DNA from: Thiotrichaceae bacterium | GTDB taxonomy: Bacteria; Pseudomonadota; Gammaproteobacteria; Thiotrichales; Thiotrichaceae | Direction of reading: 5' to 3' | NCBI GenBank assembly: GCA_024762625.1 | Contig: JANTHA010000137.1 | Location: 1 to 6,023 of the forward strand | Length of the DNA: 6,023 nucleotides | Part shown: positions 1 to 5,944 of the stretch, in pieces | Numbering within the stretch: the stretch's first letter is position 1 | Layout: the number at the start of each line of letters is the position of its first letter | The notes under the pieces: generated by a model | Database searches by the model: none | What the model was told of the DNA's origin: nothing | The model's input: only the letters and a program-made list of their open reading frames with translations | Translations under genes and position numbers: made by a program

Positions 1-1469
1 CCATGCACAAAGACGCCTATATTAGCCGCATCGGATAACGATAAGCCTTGCGCCAGCAGTGCGGCGATAACGCCGCTTAGCACATCGCCCATTCCGCCGC
101 TCGCCATCCCGGGATTTCCATTAGGACAGACCATGGTTTTAACACCATCACAGATCAGGCTGCCCGCGCCTTTTAGCACACAGACGCCCGCAAATTTTTT
201 CTGCAGCAACTCAACAGCCTGAAAACGATCCTGTTCGATCAACGCCGTTTTAGTCAGCAACAGCCTGGCCGCTTCTCCCGGATGCGGCGTAAGCACCCAG
301 TTGTCGTATTTGCTCAACAATCTGGATAACAGCGGCTTATGTAAAACGGTTGATAACCCAGAGCCAGGTGAAAAATGCTGTTCAGCCAGCAAATTAAGCG
401 CATCCGCATCCAGCACTTTGGGTTTATCCGCCTCTAGCGCCTGTGTTAGCAAATCTTGCGCCCAGGCGGATTTGCCGAGGCCGGGACCAATCATGATGAC
501 AGTCGCTTTTTCAATTAAAGGGCTTAACTCATCAGGGTGCTCCACAGCGCTCGCCATGATTTCCGGGCGCGTCAGATTCAACATCGCTGCATGGGAAGGA
601 TGCGTTGCGATGCTTACCAGACCGGCGCCCGTGCGTAGCGCCGCTTCTGCAGCAAGCCGAATCGCGCCGCTCATGCCCTGTGCGCCGCCGATACATAAGA
701 CATGGCCAAAATCTCCCTTATGGCTGACGCGCGGCCTGGGCCGAAGGTTTTGACGGATGCTATCGTTAGTCATCAGCTCTTTTTGCGGCGTGATAACTGG
801 CGCATACTGATAAACTTCAAAAGGAACGCCGAGATCATCAAACGCCAGCTCTCCGACATAATCCCTGGCCTGCCCTGTAAACAGACCGCATTTGAGGCCG
901 ATATAGGTCACGGTCAAATCTGCGCTAACAGCATCGCCCAGTACAGCCCCGCTATCGGCATTCAACCCGGAAGGCACGTCAACAGACGCTACTTTCGCCT
1001 TGCTCTGATTGATCTTCTTAATCGCCTTTGCCCACTGTCCCTCGACTGCGCGGCTCAGGCCCGTGCCAAACAGGGCGTCAACAATAACATCGGCGTCCGC
1101 AAGCGCTTGTTGCACCTCCTGATCGCCTGATGCATAGTGATAAACTTTAGCGCCTGTCTCAAGAAACGCCTGCCTGGCGAGCAGGGCATCCCCCTGAATG
1201 GATGCTTCATCGCCCAACTGGATAAGAAACACCTTGAGTCCGGCATCTAATGCAAGTCGCGCAATGACATAACCATCGCCGCCATTATTTCCCGCGCCAC
1301 ACGCCACACAAAGCAAACGCGTCTCTGGATAATGCGCCATGATGTGCTCAAAAGTTGCCTGCCCTGCGCGCTGCATCAGGGTATAACCTGGAATGGCAAA
1401 GTCTTCAATCGCAATGCGGTCAAGCTCCCGCACCTGGCTGGCGGTATATAAAGTATGCGGTAATGACAT
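1..1469 (-). CDS. nnr: Bifunctional NAD(P)HX epimerase / ADP-dependent NAD(P)HX dehydratase (3' end cut by window edge)
   Basis: Repairs damaged hydrated nicotinamide cofactors: the N-terminal domain (YjeF_N, NnrE) interconverts R- and S-NAD(P)HX, and the C-terminal domain (carbohydrate-kinase fold, NnrD) dehydrates S-NAD(P)HX back to NAD(P)H using ADP. Cytoplasmic. I translated the minus strand throughout and found 489 codons with no stop or frameshift. NnrE: GAGNNGGDG at residues 58-66, VDALFGTGL at 130-138, DVPSGLNADSG at 164-174. NnrD: HKGDFGHVLCIGG at 250-262, GPGLG at 329-333, DADALN at 354-359, TPHPGE at 394-399, KGAGS at 433-437 and NPGMASGGMGDVLSG at 452-466, whose D462 corresponds to the family's catalytic Asp. 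The E. coli protein is about 515 residues, so only some 20-30 C-terminal residues should be missing. The start MSLPHTLYTA aligns with the conserved E. coli segment SIPHTVWYA; no clear Shine-Dalgarno precedes it. By analogy with E. coli, tsaE may follow beyond the left edge. Confidence 0.96.
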   Translation of the reverse strand, partial: MSLPHTLYTASQVRELDRIAIEDFAIPGYTLMQRAGQATFEHIMAHYPETRLLCVACGAGNNGGDGYVIARLALDAGLKVFLIQLGDEASIQGDALLARQAFLETGAKVYHYASGDQEVQQALADADVIVDALFGTGLSRAVEGQWAKAIKKINQSKAKVASVDVPSGLNADSGAVLGDAVSADLTVTYIGLKCGLFTGQARDYVGELAFDDLGVPFEVYQYAPVITPQKELMTNDSIRQNLRPRPRVSHKGDFGHVLCIGGAQGMSGAIRLAAEAALRTGAGLVSIATHPSHAAMLNLTRPEIMASAVEHPDELSPLIEKATVIMIGPGLGKSAWAQDLLTQALEADKPKVLDADALNLLAEQHFSPGSGLSTVLHKPLLSRLLSKYDNWVLTPHPGEAARLLLTKTALIEQDRFQAVELLQKKFAGVCVLKGAGSLICDGVKTMVCPNGNPGMASGGMGDVLSGVIAALLAQGLSLSDAANIGVFVH

Positions 1470-1483
1470 GAACTGAGTATGTT

Positions 1484-2578
1484 ATGATTGTTCCGATGAG
1501 TAATGATCATATCACGCCGCTTATCACATCAGAAACCCTTAATCGCTGGGCGCTAGAGCTTGGTTTTCAGCAACTTGGCGTAAGCGATATCGAACTCGGG
1601 GAAGCGGAAAACAAGCTGGCGCAATGGCTGAAAAACAAATTCCACGGCGACATGGAATGGATGCAACGCCACGGCGACAAGCGCAGCCGCCCTGCTTTGC
1701 TGGAGCCAGGGACACTCAGCATTATCAGCGTGCGCATGAATTACCGGCCGCCGCAAAGCTATGACCCGGCAATGATCCTAAACCACCCGGAGCGCGCCTA
1801 TATCTCGCGCTATGCGCTAGGGCGCGACTATCACAAAGTGATGCGCAAGCGACTGCAAACGCTGGCTAAACGAATAGAACAAACGCTGGAAGAAAAACAG
1901 CAAGACGCTTTTAAATACCGTGTTTTTGTCGATAGCGCCCCCGTGATGGAAAAACCGATTGCCGCCAAGGCCGGCTTGGGCTGGGTCGGCAAACACAGCA
2001 ATATTCTCAACCAGGAAGCCGGCTCCTGGTTTTTTCTCGGCGAGATTTACACCAATCTGCCGCTGGAGCCTTCTACACCGGTCTCCAACCATTGCGGAGA
2101 CTGCGCCGCCTGTATTGACATCTGCCCGACACAGGCCATTGTAGAACCCTATGTGCTGGATGCGCGCCGTTGTATATCCTACCTGACCATTGAACATAAG
2201 GGGTCCATCCCGCTGGAATTTCGTGAAGCCATTGGCAACCGGATTTATGGTTGCGATGATTGTCAGCTGGTCTGCCCCTGGAACCGTTTTGCGCAAACTG
2301 CGCAAGAGGCGGATTTTGCGATACGCAACCAGCTGGATAGCGTACAACTATTGACGCTTTTTGCCTGGAGCGAAGATGAATTCCTGAAAAAAATGGAAGG
2401 CTCGCCGATTCGTCGCATTGGCTATGAACGCTGGCAAAGAAATCTTGTCATAGCCTTGGGAAATGCGCCGCCATCCCCCATAATCAAACAGGCGCTTATT
2501 GAAAAACACCACTCATCCTCAGAATTGCTACAGGAACATATTGAGTGGGCGCTTCAGCGCCAAAATAACCCCACTTAA
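1484..2578 (+). CDS. queG: Epoxyqueuosine reductase, cobalamin- and Fe-S-dependent
   Basis: Catalyses the last step of queuosine synthesis, reducing epoxyqueuosine to queuosine at the tRNA wobble position 34 (GUN anticodons). Cytoplasmic, and needs cobalamin plus two [4Fe-4S] clusters. Visible in the 364-residue reading: N-terminal DUF1730 region (GFQQLGVSDIEL at 27-38, LISVRMNY-like stretch near 80-87), FVDSAPVMEK at 148-157 with the catalytic-type Asp150, GWVGKHSN at 166-173. Then come two ferredoxin-like cysteine sets: C204, C207, C210, C214-Pro, and C230 with C257, C260, C264-Pro. The C-terminal part (SPIRRIGYERWQRN at 307-320) is the HEAT-like region that contacts tRNA. Length is normal for the family. 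The start is ambiguous: ATG 1484 has a weak GAG six bases upstream, whereas ATG 1496 (MSNDHIT, 360 residues) fits the usual N-terminus better. It starts back to back with nnr, as in E. coli. Confidence 0.96.
   Translation: MIVPMSNDHITPLITSETLNRWALELGFQQLGVSDIELGEAENKLAQWLKNKFHGDMEWMQRHGDKRSRPALLEPGTLSIISVRMNYRPPQSYDPAMILNHPERAYISRYALGRDYHKVMRKRLQTLAKRIEQTLEEKQQDAFKYRVFVDSAPVMEKPIAAKAGLGWVGKHSNILNQEAGSWFFLGEIYTNLPLEPSTPVSNHCGDCAACIDICPTQAIVEPYVLDARRCISYLTIEHKGSIPLEFREAIGNRIYGCDDCQLVCPWNRFAQTAQEADFAIRNQLDSVQLLTLFAWSEDEFLKKMEGSPIRRIGYERWQRNLVIALGNAPPSPIIKQALIEKHHSSSELLQEHIEWALQRQNNPT
1506..1534 (-). promoter_or_regulatory. Candidate sigma-70 promoter for nnr inside the 5' end of queG
   Basis: On the minus strand, TTCTGA (plus 1529-1534) and TATGAT (plus 1506-1511) lie 17 nt apart. 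The -10 box matches the consensus at five of six bases; the -35 box is weak (three of six). Transcription would start near 1499, about 30 nt before the nnr ATG. Because only 14 nt separate the two start codons, any nnr promoter must overlap the first codons of queG. This is a consensus-reading call only. Confidence 0.3.
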
Positions 2579-2625
2579 ACAAATGTCGCCCCGATACACT
2601 GGATTATATTTGATTGATAGGGTAC

Positions 2626-2635
2626 TTTGCGCAAA
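2626..2635. repeat. 10-bp perfect palindrome upstream of the protease gene
   Basis: TTTGCGCAAA reads identically on both strands. It lies in the 116-nt gap between queG and the protease gene, 59 nt before the protease ATG, and close to a second dyad. It could be a small operator, but a ten-base palindrome can also arise by chance. I did not find a convincing sigma-70 promoter around it. Confidence 0.35.
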
Positions 2636-2641
2636 CCAAAT

Positions 2642-2670
2642 CATCATGCTTCACTTTAGGCGGCATGATG
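2642..2670. repeat. 8-bp perfect inverted repeat (CATCATGC-N13-GCATGATG) before the protease gene
   Basis: CATCATGC at 2642-2649 is exactly complementary to GCATGATG at 2663-2670, with a 13-nt spacer. The second arm ends 24 nt before the protease start codon. No run of T follows, so it does not look like an intrinsic terminator of queG. Arms about two helical turns apart, centre to centre, would suit a dimeric regulator, or the RNA could form a leader hairpin. Confidence 0.4.
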
Positions 2671-2694
2671 CAAACCATTAAACGTATCGACTAA

Positions 2695-3990
2695 ATGACC
2701 AGACAATTCAAATTATCGCTTTTTTTTATTTTCACGCTGTTTAACGCGCTAACTCTGATGGCGCCCCTGACCGGCTCAGTCGCCCATGCGGAAATCAACA
2801 CCACGAATATCTATATGGATGTTGAACATTCGGTTTATCAGGTTCGCGTCATCAACAAGCAGACCGGCAAAAAATCCAGTATCGGTTCTGGCTTTGTTGT
2901 ACAGAACAACAACATACTGGCGACCAACTACCATGTCGTCAGCGAATATATCAATGATCCCGATATTTATACGCTGGATTACCTTTCAACCGATGGCAAA
3001 TCCGGCCCGCTTGAGTTACTTGATTTTGATATCGTACATGACCTCGCCGTAGTCAAGGCTGAACAAGCCCTGGGCGAACCGCTAGAGCTTGCCGATATTC
3101 CCGAGAAAGGCGCGCCGCTATATTCACTTGGCAACCCGATGGATCTTGGCTTTACCATTATCAAGGGAACCAATAACGGCATTCTCACCAAGGACGAAGA
3201 TGGCAACATATTATTCTCCGGCAGTCTCAATCCAGGCATGAGCGGCGGACCCGCGCTGGATGAACAAAGTCGGGTCATCGGCGTAAACGTGGCGACTTCG
3301 GGCAACGCCATCAGTTTTCTGGTGCCAGCCAGTTATTTGAAAAATGTTCTTAATCGCGTTGCTGAAAACAAGTTCCGCCCCATTGAAGACCGCTTTGCCC
3401 ATAGCTCACAACAATTAAAAGAACATGCGACCAAAATATTGAAAAAGATACTCAGTAATAAATGGAGCGGTACCAAGATCGGCGCGTTCATCGTTCCCGC
3501 GGAACTGGACAAATCCATGCGTTGCTGGGACGCCAGCCGTAAACCAAAAGATGATGATTTGTTCCGCTCATTCTTCACGCGTTGCTCTAATGAAGATGAT
3601 ATCTTCCTGTCATCACGCCTTGATGTCGGTAGCATCAATTACGAATATGTCTGGCTGGATACGCAAAAATTGAATCCAAGCCGTTTCTATCGTCGTTATG
3701 AAAAAGTCAACAACAGTGTGATCGGCAGCCATGCAGGCAAGCGCGATGTCACCAATTTTTCCTGTCATACAGACTTCACCAAGGTCGCCGGTCAGGATTT
3801 TAAAACGACCGTATGTCGTCGCGATTATCTGAAATACAAGGGTCTGAGTGATATGCTGTTTACCACAGCATTAGTAGGCCACAAGGACAAAGGTTTTCTG
3901 TTTAACCTCGATTTAACGGGAACCGATGCAAAATCTGCGCTTGCATTGTTCAAGCGCATGCTGGAGACATTTAAATGGCAACAAAAGTAA
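2695..3990 (+). CDS. Exported trypsin/HtrA-like serine protease with unrecognised C-terminal domain
   Basis: Predicted periplasmic or secreted endopeptidase of the S1 (trypsin-2, DegP-like) fold; substrate unknown. A Sec signal peptide spans residues 1-32: basic start MTRQFK, hydrophobic core, and a VAHA cleavage site before Glu33. The protease domain covers about 40-222, with the triad His80 (ATNYHVV), Asp116 (VHDLAVVK) and Ser183 (NPGMSGGPA), plus SLGNP at 144-148 and a closing strand VIGVNVA. No PDZ domain is present, unlike DegP or DegS. Residues 225-431 match nothing I recognise. They are charged, hold four cysteines (277, 297, 357, 374) that could form two disulfides in the periplasm, and include an aromatic stretch YEYVWLD at 316-322. 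The start is fixed: an in-frame TAA directly precedes the ATG and the next Met is inside the signal peptide. No good Shine-Dalgarno is visible. It overlaps the FHA gene downstream. Confidence 0.88.
   Translation: MTRQFKLSLFFIFTLFNALTLMAPLTGSVAHAEINTTNIYMDVEHSVYQVRVINKQTGKKSSIGSGFVVQNNNILATNYHVVSEYINDPDIYTLDYLSTDGKSGPLELLDFDIVHDLAVVKAEQALGEPLELADIPEKGAPLYSLGNPMDLGFTIIKGTNNGILTKDEDGNILFSGSLNPGMSGGPALDEQSRVIGVNVATSGNAISFLVPASYLKNVLNRVAENKFRPIEDRFAHSSQQLKEHATKILKKILSNKWSGTKIGAFIVPAELDKSMRCWDASRKPKDDDLFRSFFTRCSNEDDIFLSSRLDVGSINYEYVWLDTQKLNPSRFYRRYEKVNNSVIGSHAGKRDVTNFSCHTDFTKVAGQDFKTTVCRRDYLKYKGLSDMLFTTALVGHKDKGFLFNLDLTGTDAKSALALFKRMLETFKWQQK
3963..3966 (+). promoter_or_regulatory. Shine-Dalgarno GGAG for the FHA gene, inside the protease gene
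   Basis: GGAG lies 8 nt before ATG 3975, within the last codons of the protease gene. It supports this start and shows that the second gene has its own ribosome site although its first 16 nt overlap the protease reading frame. The layout favours translational coupling and roughly linked production of the two proteins. Confidence 0.7.
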
Positions 3991-4976
3991 TTCTCGAAAC
4001 CACGCATCGTGGCATTCACAACTATCACAAGATTGATTCATTGCCCGTCACGCTGGGGCGCGCATTTGATAACGACATCATATTGTCTGATTTATCCGTC
4101 TCGCCTCATCACATGGTCATTGACGCAGGCGACACTGAAGATCAATTCAAAGTACAAAATCTGTCTGATGAGAACGGCTCCCGCCTGAATGGCAAGAAAA
4201 TGGGGAGTGAAGCAGTGACCGTTTCCCTGCCCGCCGACCTGAAACTGGGCGATATGAAAGCGCGCCTGCTGGCCGCCGATATGCCGGTGGAAGAAACGCG
4301 CATCCGGGAATGTTCCGGTTTCTTTTGCATATTCAGCAGCCCGGTCTGGAGTGCTGTGCTATTACTCGCCACCATTGGCATATTCTTCCTGGAGCGCTAT
4401 CTGGTAACGCCGGTAGCCAAGGAGCCCATTTACTATTTAAGCAACGTTCTGCCCTCCATTTTAACCATTCTGGGCATTACCATTGTCATTTCTGGCATCA
4501 GCAGACTCTCGACCCACCGCTGGGAGCTTGTCCCTGCGATCAGCATCGCCTCGCTTATTTTTCTGGTGCCGCAGTTATTTGACTATCTGGGGCACTTTCT
4601 GAATTATCTGTTTACCTCGAATACGCCTGGCGACATCCTTAAGAACATGTCCAGTTTCCTGTTGATTCCGGCTCTGCTGGCGCTCTACATGGTTAAAACC
4701 AACCACACCAAATGGATACCCGCTATCGGCGTTGCCGCACTGGTCAGTTCGCCGGTAATCGCCTATCAATTCTCCGATCTGGTGGACAAGCTATCGCTGA
4801 CTTCGGGCTTTTCTGAAACGCCAGGATACAATCAGACCTTGAGTCCGATTGACACGCGCCTTAACAAGACCATACCCCTGGATGAATTTATCAAGGAAGC
4901 AGATGAGGATACTTCAAGAGAAGTCCATAAGATGCTCCTGAAAGCCGAAAAAGAGAAACTGGGTAAAGCGATTTAG
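3975..4976 (+). CDS. FHA-domain multispanning membrane protein
   Basis: Residues 1-101 form a forkhead-associated domain, a fold that binds phosphothreonine peptides: LGRAFDNDIILSD at 27-39 with Arg29, SPHH at 43-46 and NLSDENGSRLNG at 62-73, all in canonical order. The usual S-R-x-H motif reads S-P-H-H here. About five hydrophobic spans follow (roughly 123-140, 155-175, 185-205, 226-240, 247-265). Short loops near 176-182 and 241-246 carry Arg, Lys and His, so the positive-inside rule puts the N-terminal FHA domain in the cytoplasm and the charged tail (266-333, Glu/Lys-rich helix at the end) in the periplasm. The fourth span is short, so the count is uncertain. The gene overlaps the preceding protease gene by 16 nt, so a joint function in the envelope is likely. 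No kinase is encoded nearby. Function otherwise unknown. Confidence 0.85.
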   Translation: MATKVILETTHRGIHNYHKIDSLPVTLGRAFDNDIILSDLSVSPHHMVIDAGDTEDQFKVQNLSDENGSRLNGKKMGSEAVTVSLPADLKLGDMKARLLAADMPVEETRIRECSGFFCIFSSPVWSAVLLLATIGIFFLERYLVTPVAKEPIYYLSNVLPSILTILGITIVISGISRLSTHRWELVPAISIASLIFLVPQLFDYLGHFLNYLFTSNTPGDILKNMSSFLLIPALLALYMVKTNHTKWIPAIGVAALVSSPVIAYQFSDLVDKLSLTSGFSETPGYNQTLSPIDTRLNKTIPLDEFIKEADEDTSREVHKMLLKAEKEKLGKAI

Positions 4977-4991
4977 CGATTTAAAAATCGC
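4976..4991. terminator. Short palindrome at the FHA / rsmE convergent ends, possible weak bidirectional terminator
   Basis: GCGATTT at 4976-4982 pairs with AAATCGC at 4985-4991 around an AA centre; realistically a 6-bp stem with a TAAA loop. It spans the stop codon of rsmE and the last base of the FHA stop codon. Neither side has a proper T-run, so efficient intrinsic termination is doubtful. Confidence 0.3.
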
Positions 4992-5727
4992 CCCAGCGTA
5001 ACTGACAAGCGCTGATGCCTGCGATTGCCGCCGTCTCGGCGCGCAGTACGCGCGGGCCGGCGCTTAGCGGCGTGATCTTGTGAGCGATAAGCTGTTTTTC
5101 TTCTTCATCGCTAAAGCCGCCTTCAGGCCCAATCATCAGAGCAAGCTCTGTCAATCCATCCTGCCCTGTATCCACCTGCATAAAGCCGGGGTATTCGCCA
5201 GGCAGCATGACAAAACCATGCTCCATGTCTGTAGCGTCAAGCCATTTATCCAGTTCTATCGGCGATTCTATACTCGCAAGACGGGTGCGTCCCGATTGCT
5301 CGCTGGCGCTGATGATCACACCCTGCCAGTGCAACAACTTCTTTTCCAGTCGTTGGGCCTTGAGCCTGATCACGCTTCGCCTGGTGTAAATGGGCTGAAT
5401 CGCATCAACGCCAAGTTCAACCGCCTTTTGAATGGCGAAATCCATTTTTTCAGGTTTTATCATTGCCATTACCAGGGTAATCCTTAAGCAGGATTCACGC
5501 TCAGCATGAATGAATGATTCAATCATGGCTTGTGAGTCGCGCTTATTGATTTTTGTAAATCTGGCCTGGTATTCCCCCCCTTGGCCATTAAACAAAATCA
5601 GCGGGTCGCCCACTGTGGATCTTAGCACCTGAACCGCATGACGATGATTTTCCTTACTCAAGGAAACTGTCTGGCCAATTTCAAATGGCTGTGGCTGGTA
5701 ATAACGAGACATTTTGACGGGCTTCAT
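4981..5727 (-). CDS. rsmE: 16S rRNA (uracil-1498-N3)-methyltransferase
   Basis: SAM-dependent methyltransferase of the SPOUT (trefoil-knot) class that makes m3U1498 in 16S rRNA of the assembled 30S subunit. The N-terminal PUA-like region (about 7-75) contains NHRHAVQVLR at 27-36 and LILFNGQGGEY at 43-53. The SPOUT domain shows KPEKMDFAIQKAVELGVDAIQP-type sequence at 91-112, SEQSGR at 142-147, GPEGG at 200-204 and the knot motif GPRVLRAETA at 224-233, and ends in LRWGDF like other members. At 248 residues the length is normal. Two starts are possible: ATG 5727 (MKPVKM), with a weak AGG five bases before it, or ATG 5712 (MSRYYQPQP, 243 residues), which matches the common short N-terminus. Its stop is 4 nt from the stop of the convergent FHA gene. 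Confidence 0.96.
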   Translation of the reverse strand: MKPVKMSRYYQPQPFEIGQTVSLSKENHRHAVQVLRSTVGDPLILFNGQGGEYQARFTKINKRDSQAMIESFIHAERESCLRITLVMAMIKPEKMDFAIQKAVELGVDAIQPIYTRRSVIRLKAQRLEKKLLHWQGVIISASEQSGRTRLASIESPIELDKWLDATDMEHGFVMLPGEYPGFMQVDTGQDGLTELALMIGPEGGFSDEEEKQLIAHKITPLSAGPRVLRAETAAIAGISACQLRWGDF

Positions 5728-5779
5728 GGAAGCCTATGCTAACCGGAAAACCAATTTGAATCACTACTGCCCTCTTAAC

Positions 5780-5807
5780 TTTATCAATATATTTCGTAGC
5801 CTATCAA
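5780..5807 (-). promoter_or_regulatory. Candidate sigma-70 promoter for rsmE
   Basis: Minus strand: TTGATA (plus 5802-5807, five of six to the -35 consensus) and GATAAA (plus 5780-5785, four of six to the -10 consensus) are 16 nt apart in AT-rich DNA. Transcription would begin near 5773, giving a leader of about 45-60 nt. A perfect TTGACA (plus 5855-5860) lies further upstream but lacks a good -10 partner. Confidence 0.4.
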
Positions 5808-5848
5808 GACTGACTTCCTTGTTAGCATGTATGCATGGCTACGAGGCA

Positions 5849-5874
5849 CTTTTCTGTCAACAGCTACAGAAAAG
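5849..5874. repeat. 9-bp perfect inverted repeat with 8-nt loop
   Basis: CTTTTCTGT at 5849-5857 is exactly complementary to ACAGAAAAG at 5866-5874, loop CAACAGCT. It lies in the non-coding right end of the window, upstream of rsmE, 17 nt before a larger hairpin. On the minus strand the loop side holds a consensus TTGACA. It may be part of the same repeat element as the next hairpin. Confidence 0.55.
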
Positions 5875-5891
5875 CACCCAAAAGAAAGCCG

Positions 5892-5944
5892 CCCGGTTAA
5901 CAAGCCGCAAGCGGTTCCCTGCGCTACTCGGCTTGTTAAAAGGG
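5892..5944. repeat. Long imperfect hairpin, probable dispersed intergenic repeat
   Basis: TTAACAAGCCG at 5897-5907 pairs perfectly over 11 bp with CGGCTTGTTAA at 5929-5939. Outside this, CCC (5892-5894) pairs with GGG (5942-5944) across a GG/AA internal loop. Inside the 21-nt loop, AGCG (5910-5913) can pair with CGCT (5922-5925). Together this makes one long rod-like fold. The wording around it (AAAGAAAGCCGCCCGG, CCGCAAGCGGTTCCCTGCGCT) resembles, from memory, an intergenic repeat found many times in some beta- and gammaproteobacterial genomes. Copy number cannot be judged from this window, where it occurs once. Confidence 0.6.

Noticed and set aside
301..1130. Plus-strand open frames (150 and 142 codons) opposite nnr
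   Set aside because: The minus strand reads as a complete Nnr with all motifs over the same bases; the plus-strand frames show no domain and are antisense shadows.
1817..2347. 176-codon minus-strand open frame within queG
   Set aside because: It lies opposite the Fe-S cysteine region of a clear QueG and has no recognisable domain.
2642..2670. Intrinsic terminator for queG
   Set aside because: The stem is only 8 bp with a 13-nt loop and is followed by CAAACC rather than a T-run.
2579..2694. Sigma-70 promoter for the protease gene, for example TTGATT at 2610
   Set aside because: No acceptable -10 box lies 16-18 nt downstream of any -35-like hexamer I tested by eye.
2979..3638. Minus-strand open frames opposite the protease gene
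   Set aside because: Low-complexity Ser/Leu-rich translations opposite the catalytic domain; no start context or family resemblance.
5080..5487. 135-codon plus-strand frame opposite rsmE
   Set aside because: Antisense of a well-supported RsmE, without domain features.
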